Positions 27,461 to 36,449 of a DNA stretch of 64,000 nucleotides are shown piece by piece. The notes under the pieces were generated by a model, which searched no databases, was not told the DNA's origin, and saw nothing but the letters and a program-made list of their open reading frames with translations. This DNA comes from an uncultured Chthoniobacterales bacterium (GTDB lineage: Bacteria; Verrucomicrobiota; Verrucomicrobiia; Chthoniobacterales; UBA10450): contig CADCTA010000046.1 of NCBI GenBank assembly GCA_902805675.1, positions 43,719 through 107,718 of the forward strand, read 5' to 3'. The position numbers were made by a program, and so were the translations under genes. Numbering within the stretch: position 1 is the stretch's first letter; every line of letters begins with the position of its first letter.

Positions 27461-28384
27461 CTACACCGCTAGCCGCGCCGATTCCACATCTCGCGCGATC
27501 TGCGCCTTCAGATCATCGAGGGATCCGAACTTCTGCTCCGCCCGCAAGTAGCGCAGAAACCGCACCTCCACATCTTCGCCGTAGATGTCGCGGTCCACAT
27601 CGAACAGGTGCAGCTCGAGCAAGCGCTCCGGCTTCGCCTGATCGATCGTCGGTCGGTAGCCAAGATTCACAACGCCGCGCAGCACTGCGCCCTGAAGCCG
27701 CGCCTCTGCCGCATACACACCATTCGGCGGGAACTGCTCGCTATGCGCGCTCAGGTTCGCCGTGGGAAAGCCGAGCGTGCGGCCGAGCTGCGCGCCTTTT
27801 TTCACCGTGCCGAGGATTGTGTATTCCCGCCCGAGCATTTCTGCCGCTCGCGCGAGGTCGCCCTTCTCCACCGCTTCGCGAATCGCCGTGCTGCTCACGA
27901 CGGCGCCATTCACCGCGATGGGTTTGATGCCGACCACGTCGAACTGGCTTTCAGCACCTAGCTTTTGCAGAAGGGCGAGATTGCCCGCGCGTTTTCTGCC
28001 AAACGACCACTCGTGCCCGACGCAGATCTCGCGCAGCGGTTTGGCATGAATCACGAGCTGGCGCACGAACTCCTCGGGCGCTGTCTCCGCAAATGCGCGG
28101 TCAAATTGAACGACGAGCAGATGCTCGACTCCCAGCTCGCGAATGAGCGCGATCTTGTGCTGGGTCGCGGTGAGCAGGTGCGGCGCTTTCTCCGGGCGCA
28201 GCAGTTTCGCCGGATGCGGATCGAAGGTGACGACGACTGGAGTTCCGCCGGCTTCCCGGGCATGCGCCGCTGAAGTGGAGATGACGGCTTGGTGACCGAG
28301 ATGCACACCATCGAAAACGCCGATCGCGGTGAAGATGGGTCCGCGCAGCCGGCTCAGCTCTGGGATCGAGCGCAGGACCTCCAC
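27461..28384 (-). CDS. ribF: bifunctional riboflavin kinase/FAD synthetase
   Basis: AIGVFDGVHLGHQAVI, VTFDPHPAKLL, LGFPTANLS, GVVNLGYRPTI. Confidence 0.95.
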   Translation of the reverse strand: MEVLRSIPELSRLRGPIFTAIGVFDGVHLGHQAVISTSAAHAREAGGTPVVVTFDPHPAKLLRPEKAPHLLTATQHKIALIRELGVEHLLVVQFDRAFAETAPEEFVRQLVIHAKPLREICVGHEWSFGRKRAGNLALLQKLGAESQFDVVGIKPIAVNGAVVSSTAIREAVEKGDLARAAEMLGREYTILGTVKKGAQLGRTLGFPTANLSAHSEQFPPNGVYAAEARLQGAVLRGVVNLGYRPTIDQAKPERLLELHLFDVDRDIYGEDVEVRFLRYLRAEQKFGSLDDLKAQIARDVESARLAV

Positions 28385-28395
28385 GACAGCGTTCG

Positions 28396-29118
28396 TTAGG
28401 CGCCGCGCATCCGCGACACTTCGGGCAGCGTCAGGATCCGGTCGAGAATGTCGACCGGCCGTGAGTTGTGCAGCTCATCGACCGTCACTGCGCCATCGAC
28501 AATGAACCGGCCCGAGCGCGTGCGGCGCAGGTCCTTCAGGTGCGCGCCGCAGGCAAGCGCCTCGCCGATGTCGTGCGCGTAGGTGCGGACGTAGAAGCCC
28601 TTGCTGCACGAGACGCTGAAGTCGACCTCGGGCGCTTCGATGCGCGAGATCTGATAGCTGTAGACATGCACGAGGCGCGGCTCGCGCTCCACCGTTTTGC
28701 CCTGCCGAGCCAGCTTATACAGCGGCACGCCACCCTGCTTGATCGCGGAGACCATGGGCGGCATCTGATAAAAATCACCGCGGAACTTCTCGAACGCTTC
28801 GCGCACGGACGTATCGGTGAGCGGCGGTACCTGCTTTTCTTCCAGGATTTTGCCGGCGCGATCCTGCGTGTCAGTTGTGGCGCCGAGTGTCAGCGTGCCG
28901 GCGTATTCCTTGTCCTCGCTCATGAGCAGGTCCTGGATCTTCGTGCCGCGTCCAAGAGTGAGGAGGAGCAAGCCCGTGGCGATTGGATCGAGCGTGCCGC
29001 AGTGGCCAACCTTCTTGATCTGCAGCTGCCGCCTAACGAGCGCCACGACGTCGTGTGACGTCATGCCAGCCGCTTTATCAACGAGCAGAACGCCGTCAGG
29101 AGTTGCAGTTAACGACAT
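28396..29118 (-). CDS. truB: tRNA pseudouridine(55) synthase
   Basis: VDKAAGMTSHDVVALVRR, GHCGTLDPIATGLLLL, SKGFYVRTYAHDIGEALACGAHL. Confidence 0.95.
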   Translation of the reverse strand: MSLTATPDGVLLVDKAAGMTSHDVVALVRRQLQIKKVGHCGTLDPIATGLLLLTLGRGTKIQDLLMSEDKEYAGTLTLGATTDTQDRAGKILEEKQVPPLTDTSVREAFEKFRGDFYQMPPMVSAIKQGGVPLYKLARQGKTVEREPRLVHVYSYQISRIEAPEVDFSVSCSKGFYVRTYAHDIGEALACGAHLKDLRRTRSGRFIVDGAVTVDELHNSRPVDILDRILTLPEVSRMRGA

Positions 29119-30118
29119 CGCAAATTGCCTCCAGTACCCGCTGTTCTACTTCTGCCAGCGTGCCGCGCACACGTGCGCCGGCTGCAAGCTTGTGTCCGCC
29201 CCCGCCGAAGCGCTGGCAAATCGCCGCCACGTCAGCAGCCTCGCTCTTTGAGCGCATGCTGACGCGGACTTTGCCTTCGAGCAGCTCTTCGAAAAACACC
29301 GCCACGACGACGCCCTGCACCGCGCGCAGGTGATCGATTAGCCCTTCATTATCTTCCGGTAAGACGCCAAGCCTGCTCGCCACCGCGAGGCTGAGGCTGA
29401 AACTCGCGACGCGTCCATCTGCCTGAAAGCGCATGGTGCCGAGCAGCTCGCGCAGCAACTCCACCCGCCGCCGCGGATAGCTTTCGTAAAGCAACTGGCT
29501 GACGCGTCCGACATCGACACCGCACTTCAGCAACTCGGCGCCGATCTCGAATGTGCGGGCGGTCGTGTTTGGATACTGAAACGACCCGGTGTCGGTTGAA
29601 ATTGCGACGAACAGGTTCTCGGCAATGGCAGCATCTATCGGCAACTGCTGATCGTGCAGGAGCTCGAACAGGATCTGCCCGGTCGCGGGCGCGGTTGAGT
29701 CGATGTAGACCAGGTCGCCGTAGCGCGGGTTCGTCGGATGATGATCGATGTTGATCCAGGTATCAGCGCGCACAGCGTCGGCCGCGACGCCGAGGCGGTT
29801 CGGGACTGCCGTATCCAACGCGACTGCCAGGTCGAAAGTCTGAGCTTCGGCGGGTGGAGGAGTCAGCAGCTCGCCGCCGGGCATGAAGCTGTATTTGTCG
29901 AGCAGCCCCTCTTCGCTCCAAACCGTCACGTCTTTGCCGAGGGCGCGAAGCGACAAGGCGAGCGCCAGCTGACTGCCGAATGCATCGCCATCCGGCCGCA
30001 CATGGCTGAGCACGACGACCGTCTGAGCAGAGCGCAAGGCGGCGGCGATTGCCGAGAAGCTCGAATTCGCGGCCACGACCGGCTCTGTCGGCTCGGCGCT
30101 AATCTCGCTCGTCGGCAT
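29096..30118 (-). CDS. DHH/DHHA1 family bifunctional oligoribonuclease/PAP phosphatase (NrnA-like)
   Basis: LSHVRPDGDAFGSQLAL, NIDHHPTN, RFGGGGHKLAAGARV. Confidence 0.92.
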   Translation of the reverse strand: MPTSEISAEPTEPVVAANSSFSAIAAALRSAQTVVVLSHVRPDGDAFGSQLALALSLRALGKDVTVWSEEGLLDKYSFMPGGELLTPPPAEAQTFDLAVALDTAVPNRLGVAADAVRADTWINIDHHPTNPRYGDLVYIDSTAPATGQILFELLHDQQLPIDAAIAENLFVAISTDTGSFQYPNTTARTFEIGAELLKCGVDVGRVSQLLYESYPRRRVELLRELLGTMRFQADGRVASFSLSLAVASRLGVLPEDNEGLIDHLRAVQGVVVAVFFEELLEGKVRVSMRSKSEAADVAAICQRFGGGGHKLAAGARVRGTLAEVEQRVLEAICDVVNCNS

Positions 30119-30458
30119 CAGCTTCTTCAGGCTCGATCTCCCGCAGGATTTTGAAAACGCGGTCGCCACGCTCGATCGAATCGTCGAGATGGAAAGTAAG
30201 ATGCGGCGTGTACTTCAGGACCACGTGCTTCATCAAGGCCGCCTGTAACGCGACGCGATTGCTCTCGAGATCGGCGATCACGCCTTTGTGGCTGCCTTTG
30301 CCCAGCACGCTGACGAAGACGTGCGCATTTCGGAGATCGGGCGTGACGTCTACCTGATTCACCGTCACGAGGACGTTCTCGAATGTCATGTCGCGCGTAA
30401 TGATCGAGCTCAGCTCGCGCCTCACCAGCTCGTTCACGCGGAGTAGTCGATTGGTCAT
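30099..30458 (-). CDS. rbfA: 30S ribosome-binding factor RbfA
   Basis: RVNELVRRELSSIITRDM, VTPDLRNAHVFVSVLG, TPHLTFHLDDSIERGDRV. Confidence 0.92.
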   Translation of the reverse strand: MTNRLLRVNELVRRELSSIITRDMTFENVLVTVNQVDVTPDLRNAHVFVSVLGKGSHKGVIADLESNRVALQAALMKHVVLKYTPHLTFHLDDSIERGDRVFKILREIEPEEADADERD

Positions 30459-30479
30459 AATAGGAGTGCTGAGACGGTG

Positions 30480-30542
30480 GGGCGAGACTCCGTCGAGCCT
30501 GAGACTGGCCACGCTGCACCCAGGCTCGACGGAGTCTCGCCC
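30480..30542. repeat. perfect 22-bp inverted repeat between infB and rbfA
   Basis: GGGCGAGACTCCGTCGAGCCTG (30480-30501) / CAGGCTCGACGGAGTCTCGCCC (30521-30542). Confidence 0.9.
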
Positions 30543-30548
30543 TACGGA

Positions 30549-32909
30549 TTACAGCTTCTGCGCGACCTGCTCGAGGTTGTAGCACTCGATGATATCGCCC
30601 ACTTGGTATTCGTTGAAGTCGCCGAGCTTGATACCGCACTCGAGTCCCACGCGCACTTCCTTCACGTCGTCTTGGAACCGGCGCAGCGTGGAGAGTCCGC
30701 CATCGTAAACCGGCTGGCGGCGGCGCAAGACGCGCGCACGCGAGGTGCGGCCGATGCGGCCGTCGGTGACGAGACAACCCGCCACGATGCCGCGGCTGAG
30801 CTTGAACACCTGCTTGACCTCGGCGTGGCCGATGACGGTCTCGCGATGCTCCGGATCGAGCAGGCCGGCCATCGACTCTTTGATCTGGTCGATGAGCTCG
30901 TAAATGATGCTGTAGAGCTTCACCTGCACGCCTTCGCGCTTGGCGGCGTTCACCGCGTTGGCTTCCACTTTGATGTTGAAGCCAATCACGACGGTGTTCG
31001 ACGCGCTCGCGAGAAGGATGTCGTTCTCGGATATCGGGCCGACGCCGGAGTGGATGATGTCGAGCTCGACTTTTTTGCTGACGATCTGGCTGAGAGCAGT
31101 CTGAAGCGCCTCGAGGGTGCCCTGAGCGTCGCACTTGAGCACGATGCGGAGGTTCTTCTTCCCGTCCGCAGCTGTGAGCAAGGTCTCGAGCGTGGCGCGT
31201 TGCGGCGCGCTCAATTTATCGGCGCGCTTGGCGACCTGACGCTCTTCGCTCAGCACCTTCGCGTCGCGCTCTGATTCCATGACCAGGAATTCATCGCCCG
31301 CTTGCGGCAATCCCATAAAGCCGAGCACCTTCACCGGCGTAGATGGTCCAGCGGACTTGAGCGGCTTACCGCGGTCGTCCATGAGGGACTTCACCTTGCC
31401 GCCGAAGTCGCCGCAGATGAAGGGATCACCGATCTTCAGCGTGCCCATTTGGACGATGACCGTCGCAGTCGGCCCTCGGCCGGCTTCCACCTGCGCTTCG
31501 ATGACTGTGCCGCGCGGCACAGCCGTGGGCGAGGCTTTCAATTCCATCACCTCAGCCTGCAGCGTCATCATCTCGAGCAGATGGTCGATGCCCGTGCCTT
31601 TCGTGGCGGACACCGGGCAGACGATGGTATCACCGCCCCAGTCTTCCGGACTCAGTTCGCGCTCCTGCAGCTGCTTCTTGACGCGGTCGATGTTCGCACC
31701 CGGCAAATCGATCTTGTTGATCGCGACGAGGATCTTCACGTGCGGCGCTGCTTTCGCGTGATTGATCGCTTCGATCGTCTGCGGCATCAGGCCGTCATCA
31801 GCCGCCACCACGAGCACGACGATGTCGGTGACGTGAGCACCGCGCGCACGCATCGCGGTGAAAGCCGCGTGACCAGGTGTGTCGAGGAAAGTGATGCGCT
31901 GGCCTTTGTGGTCAACGGTGTATGCGCCGATGTGCTGCGTGATGCCGCCAGCCTCGCCGGCCGCGACACGGGTCTTGCGGATCGCGTCCATCAACGACGT
32001 TTTGCCGTGATCGACGTGGCCCATGAAAGTGATAATCGGGCCGCGGATCTTGAGCTCTTCCTCCTTCTCGATAACGGGAGGCGGGGGCGCGACGATGACC
32101 TGCTCAACTTTGTGAACGCCGGCGCCTTTTTCACGCCGCTCCATCTCGAAAACGAAGCCGTGCGCTTCACAGATCTTCGCCGCGACGTCGGGCTCGACGG
32201 TCTGGTTCTGGTTCGCGAAGACGTTCAGCTCCATCAGCTGCTTGATGACCTGGAATGGCTTCAAGCCTAGCTCAGCCGCGAGGTGCTTGACGATGATCGG
32301 CGGCTTGATGTGAACGATCTTCTGCGGCTCCGCGTCGGTCGCTTCTTCTGCGGTAGGAGCAGGCGCAGGCGCAACAACGGCTTCCACCGGTGTGGCAGGC
32401 GGAACGGGTGCGGGAGTCGCTGCAGGAGCTGGCGCCGGCGTACGCGGAGCCGGCGCCGAAATCAGGTCGACGACGACTGGCGGCGGCGCCTTGGCTTCAA
32501 CGACGGCGGGCTCTGGCGCAACGGGCTTCGGAGCTGGCGGCGGCGGCGCGGGAGCGACGATGCGCGAAATCGGCGGGAGGATCGACTTCGTCGTCCGCAC
32601 TTCGCCTTCCGGCCGCCTGGCGCGAGGCTTCTTCTCGTCGATCAATGAAACCGTCTCGGCGCGCGGCTTCGGTGGAGCGGGTGGCGGAGTGGCAGCTGCT
32701 GCTGCGGCGGCAGCCTGCGCGGCGGCGCGAGAACGAGCGGCTGGCGTGGTCGCAGTGGGGGTCGGCGCCGCGCCGGTGTCGATCTTGGTGGTTTTTACCG
32801 CCTTGCTTGCGGGAGCCTCAGTCGAAGCGGCAGACTTGACCGGCGGCTTCCGCGCGGCAGGCGCGGACTTGCGGGCTGCGGTCTTCGTCGATGTCGTTCG
32901 GGTGGGCAT
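30549..32909 (-). CDS. infB: translation initiation factor IF-2
   Basis: ITFMGHVDHGKTSLMDAIR, DTPGHAAF, NKIDLP; Ala/Pro-rich N-terminal extension. Confidence 0.96.
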   Translation of the reverse strand: MPTRTTSTKTAARKSAPAARKPPVKSAASTEAPASKAVKTTKIDTGAAPTPTATTPAARSRAAAQAAAAAAAATPPPAPPKPRAETVSLIDEKKPRARRPEGEVRTTKSILPPISRIVAPAPPPPAPKPVAPEPAVVEAKAPPPVVVDLISAPAPRTPAPAPAATPAPVPPATPVEAVVAPAPAPTAEEATDAEPQKIVHIKPPIIVKHLAAELGLKPFQVIKQLMELNVFANQNQTVEPDVAAKICEAHGFVFEMERREKGAGVHKVEQVIVAPPPPVIEKEEELKIRGPIITFMGHVDHGKTSLMDAIRKTRVAAGEAGGITQHIGAYTVDHKGQRITFLDTPGHAAFTAMRARGAHVTDIVVLVVAADDGLMPQTIEAINHAKAAPHVKILVAINKIDLPGANIDRVKKQLQERELSPEDWGGDTIVCPVSATKGTGIDHLLEMMTLQAEVMELKASPTAVPRGTVIEAQVEAGRGPTATVIVQMGTLKIGDPFICGDFGGKVKSLMDDRGKPLKSAGPSTPVKVLGFMGLPQAGDEFLVMESERDAKVLSEERQVAKRADKLSAPQRATLETLLTAADGKKNLRIVLKCDAQGTLEALQTALSQIVSKKVELDIIHSGVGPISENDILLASASNTVVIGFNIKVEANAVNAAKREGVQVKLYSIIYELIDQIKESMAGLLDPEHRETVIGHAEVKQVFKLSRGIVAGCLVTDGRIGRTSRARVLRRRQPVYDGGLSTLRRFQDDVKEVRVGLECGIKLGDFNEYQVGDIIECYNLEQVAQKL

Positions 32910-32945
32910 TTTGGGGAAAGTTTTTCATGGCTCGAGGGCAGCCAC

Positions 32946-34196
32946 TTAAGATGCGGTTGCTTCTCGAGGGACCGCGGCGTGAATCTCTTGCGCCTTGGCT
33001 TCGTCGATGCCGAGAATGTCGACCAGGTCAGACACATCGGCATCGCGCAATCCTTCGAGGTTAGTAAATCCGGATTTCACAAGCGTCATCGCCTGCTCCT
33101 GATCGATCGGCAACGCGCCCGCGAGACTCTGGGCGGCTTGCGCGACCTTATGCTCGACCGCGTTCATGGCCGAGGTGTCCTTGTCGATGTTGATCTCCCA
33201 ACCGGTGAGGCGGGAGGTCAGGCGGGCGTTCTGGCCTTTTTTGCCGATAGCGAGCGAGAGCTGGTCTTCGTCGACCGAGATCTGCACGCTCTTCCGCTCC
33301 GGGTCGAACACGAGGTTCTTCACCTTCGCAGGTTTCAAAGCTTCGAGGACGTAGTCCTTCGGGTCTGAGCTCCAACGGATGATGTCGACCTTCTCGTTGT
33401 TGAGCTCGCGGACGATGTTCTTTACGCGGGAGCCGCGCATCCCGACGCAGGCGCCGACCGGGTCGACTTTGTCGTTCGCGCTCGTGACGGCGATCTTCGT
33501 GCGATAGCCGGCTTCGCGGGCAATGCCGCGGATTTCCACAGTGCCATCGGCAATCTCGCTGACTTCCAGCTCGAAGAGACGCCGCACAAAATTAGGATGG
33601 CTGCGCGAAACAATGATCTCGGGGCCGCGGATGCCGTTTTCAACGGCAACGACGTAGGCGCGAAGGCGATCGCCGACATTGTAGTCTTCAACCACGACAC
33701 GCTCGCGCTGCGGCATGATGGCTTCGAATTTGCCGAGATCGAGAATCACGTCGGAGCGATCGAAGCGGCGCACCGTGCCGCTCACGATTTCGCCCGCGCG
33801 ATCCTTGAACTCCTCGTAAATCATCTCCTTCTCGACCTGGCGGATGCGCTGCATCATCGCCTGCTTGGCGGTCTGGGCGGCGATGCGGCCGAAGTTGCGC
33901 GGCGTCACTTCCACTTCGACGGCGTCGCCGAGCTGCGCGTCGGCTTTGATGTCGCGCGCCTTGTTAATGGAGATTTCGTCAGCCGGATTGGTGACCTTCT
34001 CGACCACGAGCGGATTGGCGAGCGCGCGGATTTCGCCGGTCTTCGGATTGATGTCGATGCGCAGGTCGCGTGACATGCTCACGCTCTTCTTGGAGGCCGA
34101 GAGCAGTGCGTTCGACACCGCCTCGATCAGGATCTCGCGTTTGATTCCGCGCTCCCGCTCGAGGTAATCCAGCATGGCAATAAACTCGGCGTTCAT
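32946..34196 (-). CDS. nusA: transcription termination/antitermination protein NusA
   Basis: S1/KH domains, VGACVGMRGSRVKNIVRELNNEKVDIIRW, SLAIGKKGQNARLTSRLTGW. Confidence 0.95.
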   Translation of the reverse strand: MNAEFIAMLDYLERERGIKREILIEAVSNALLSASKKSVSMSRDLRIDINPKTGEIRALANPLVVEKVTNPADEISINKARDIKADAQLGDAVEVEVTPRNFGRIAAQTAKQAMMQRIRQVEKEMIYEEFKDRAGEIVSGTVRRFDRSDVILDLGKFEAIMPQRERVVVEDYNVGDRLRAYVVAVENGIRGPEIIVSRSHPNFVRRLFELEVSEIADGTVEIRGIAREAGYRTKIAVTSANDKVDPVGACVGMRGSRVKNIVRELNNEKVDIIRWSSDPKDYVLEALKPAKVKNLVFDPERKSVQISVDEDQLSLAIGKKGQNARLTSRLTGWEINIDKDTSAMNAVEHKVAQAAQSLAGALPIDQEQAMTLVKSGFTNLEGLRDADVSDLVDILGIDEAKAQEIHAAVPREATAS

Positions 34197-34418
34197 AAAA
34201 GCATCGAGCCCGCAGACGAAAAAGAGTGGGACACCAGCTCCCACTCCAATCCACCGCGGACTAGGCCGCCAAAGTATGTTCGGGAAGCCGCTCCGTCAAG
34301 TGCGCTGATACGCGCCGCAGTGAAACGTTGGACGCGTAGAACCTTCGCTCACGCGCCGCGGGACGCGAGCTGCAGACTCGGTGTTGGACGTGCCGCGTCT
34401 GACGTTCGACGTTCGCCC

Positions 34419-35840
34419 GTGTCGCGCGTCCCTCCATGGCTCATCGTGCTCGCGGTCTGGGCCGCGATCTATCTGCCCGGCCTCGGCTCGCTCGAAATCA
34501 AAGGCGAGGAAGGGCGCCGCATCCTCCCGGCGGTCACGATGCTCGAAACCGGCAACTACATCGTGCCGTACGTCGGCGGCGAGCCATACCTGCGCAAGCC
34601 GCCGCTGATCAATTGGGTGGTCGCGGGTTCGTTCAAGGTCTTCGGGGCGCGCAACGAATGGGCGGCGCGGTTACCTTCGGTGCTATGCGTGCTCGCGGTG
34701 GCGATGACGTTCCTGTTTATCGCGCGAGGAAGTCTTGGCCCGGACGGTGCATTCTTCGCCGCCCTGATGTGGCTGACAAACTTCGGCATGATCGAGAAGG
34801 GCCGCCTGATCGAGATCGAAGCGCTCTACGTGTCGCTGTTCGGCATCGCGATGATCTGCTGGCTCAGTTTTTGGCAGCAACGCAGGTCACCCTGGCTGAC
34901 GTGGATCGTGCCTTCGATCTTCCTCGGGCTCGGTTTGCTCGCGAAGGGTCCGCTGCACCTTCTGTTCTTCTATGGGATCGTGGTGGCGGTGCTGTTCCGC
35001 GCAGGCGAGCTGCGCAGCGTGCTTCGCCCGGCACACATCGTCGGCGTGCTGGTGATGCTGGGGATCTTCGCAGCCTGGGCATTGCCGTATCTGCAGATGA
35101 CGCAGGGCGAGAACACGGGCGAGGTGTGGAGTCGCCAGTTCACCGGTCGGCTCGCCGGCGACGACTTCAAGCTCGGCAGCTGGCTCATGAACATGCCCCG
35201 CGGCCTTGCCTACGGCCTGCCTTGGGCGGTGCTGTTGCTTTTCGCGCGGAGCGCTTTTGTCGGCGCGCGCGACGGACAGCTCGCACGCGCGATCGCGGTC
35301 AGCAGCGCGGCGCTTTTCGTCGCCGTGAACTTGATTCCCGGCGGGCTGCCGCGCTACGCGATGCCGTTGCTCGTGCCTGCCATCTGGCTCATCGCGAGCA
35401 TCATCAATGCGCCTCGACTGCTTGGGCCTGCTCTCGTCGCGGCGCCGGCTGAGTGGCTGCGACGCCATGTGCCGACAGTCGCCTGCGCGATCGCCGCTGC
35501 GCTCTGTCTGTACGGCTCCGTCATCGTGCCGTTCCTTCGCGGCCGCGAGAAAGTGCGTAACATTGCGCGGCAGATCGACGCGGCCATTCCCGGTGGGCAG
35601 CGGCTCTTTGTCATCGATCCGGAGTATCAGCCATTCCTCTTTTACCTCCGCACGCCGATCACCTACGCCGCTGAAGTAGAGAAGCTGCCCGAAGGCGTGC
35701 GCTACTTCCTCGTGCAACCCAGGGATGAACAGGCCGCACGCAAGACGGCGCGCTGGCCCCAGCCGCCGCGCGAAGTCGCGCGGGTCACTGATTACCGCAA
35801 GAAAACGGTCATCGTCTTCGCGGTCGGCGAGGACGCGTAA
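34419..35840 (+). CDS. ArnT-like glycosyltransferase family 39 membrane protein
   Basis: LEIKGEEGRRILPAVTMLETGNYIVPYVGGEPYLRKPPLINW, multiple TM segments; GTG 34419 probable start. Confidence 0.85.
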   Translation: MSRVPPWLIVLAVWAAIYLPGLGSLEIKGEEGRRILPAVTMLETGNYIVPYVGGEPYLRKPPLINWVVAGSFKVFGARNEWAARLPSVLCVLAVAMTFLFIARGSLGPDGAFFAALMWLTNFGMIEKGRLIEIEALYVSLFGIAMICWLSFWQQRRSPWLTWIVPSIFLGLGLLAKGPLHLLFFYGIVVAVLFRAGELRSVLRPAHIVGVLVMLGIFAAWALPYLQMTQGENTGEVWSRQFTGRLAGDDFKLGSWLMNMPRGLAYGLPWAVLLLFARSAFVGARDGQLARAIAVSSAALFVAVNLIPGGLPRYAMPLLVPAIWLIASIINAPRLLGPALVAAPAEWLRRHVPTVACAIAAALCLYGSVIVPFLRGREKVRNIARQIDAAIPGGQRLFVIDPEYQPFLFYLRTPITYAAEVEKLPEGVRYFLVQPRDEQAARKTARWPQPPREVARVTDYRKKTVIVFAVGEDA

Positions 35841-35845
35841 ACGTT

Positions 35846-35875
35846 ACATCGGGGTGATTGACATCACCCCGATGT
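35846..35875. promoter_or_regulatory. perfect 13-bp inverted repeat (operator or factor-independent terminator)
   Basis: ACATCGGGGTGAT-TGAC-ATCACCCCGATGT, immediately after the GT39 stop codon and upstream of marR. Confidence 0.7.
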
Positions 35876-35882
35876 GAATTAC

Positions 35883-35894
35883 TTAGCGTGCTAA
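35883..35894. promoter_or_regulatory. SlyA/MarR-type palindromic box TTAGC-GT-GCTAA
   Basis: matches the SlyA-type consensus TTAGCAAGCTAA except for the central dinucleotide; ends 15 nt upstream of the MarR-family ATG (35910). Confidence 0.5.
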
Positions 35895-35909
35895 CTATTC
35901 AGCTCTTGC

Positions 35910-36449
35910 ATGCAAAAAGTCGACACACAGAAGATCGGGCTCGTCCTGGTCGAGACCGCGCGCGCGTGGCGCACGAAGCTCGACCAGCGTTTGCGTCCGC
36001 TCGGCTTGAGCCAGGGCAAGTGGACGACCCTCGTGCATCTCGCGTGGGGCGGCGATAAGCTCACCCAGCGGGAATTGGCGAGCCGCATCGGCATCGAAGA
36101 GGCGACGCTCGCCGGGCTCCTCGATCGCCTCCAGACCGACCGCTGGATCGAGCGCAAAACCTCCGAGCACGATCGCCGCTGCAAGACGGTGCATCTACGG
36201 CCGCGCTCCAAGAAGGTGCTCTCAAAGATCTTCGAGGCCGCGCAGGAATTACGGCAGGAACTTATCGCCGATATTCCGGCGGCCGAACTCGAGACCTGTA
36301 TGCAGGTGCTGGCGCGGATTCGCGACAAGGCCGACGCGGCCACGCAAGAGAGAATCATCTCAAAATCGAACGGCGCGCGTAACCAGTTGAACGGCGGCGC
36401 TGTCACTACTGTCGGAGCCAGCACGCGCCGGAAGCGGAAAGAGACATGA
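35910..36449 (+). CDS. MarR/SlyA family transcriptional regulator
   Basis: LTQRELASRIGIEEATLAGLLDRLQTDRWIERKTSEHDRRCKTVHL wHTH. Confidence 0.9.
   Translation: MQKVDTQKIGLVLVETARAWRTKLDQRLRPLGLSQGKWTTLVHLAWGGDKLTQRELASRIGIEEATLAGLLDRLQTDRWIERKTSEHDRRCKTVHLRPRSKKVLSKIFEAAQELRQELIADIPAAELETCMQVLARIRDKADAATQERIISKSNGARNQLNGGAVTTVGASTRRKRKET

Noticed and set aside
30127-31134. 335-aa ORF on the same strand as infB/rbfA in another frame
   Set aside because: Runs across two real genes out of frame; Arg-rich with no family resemblance
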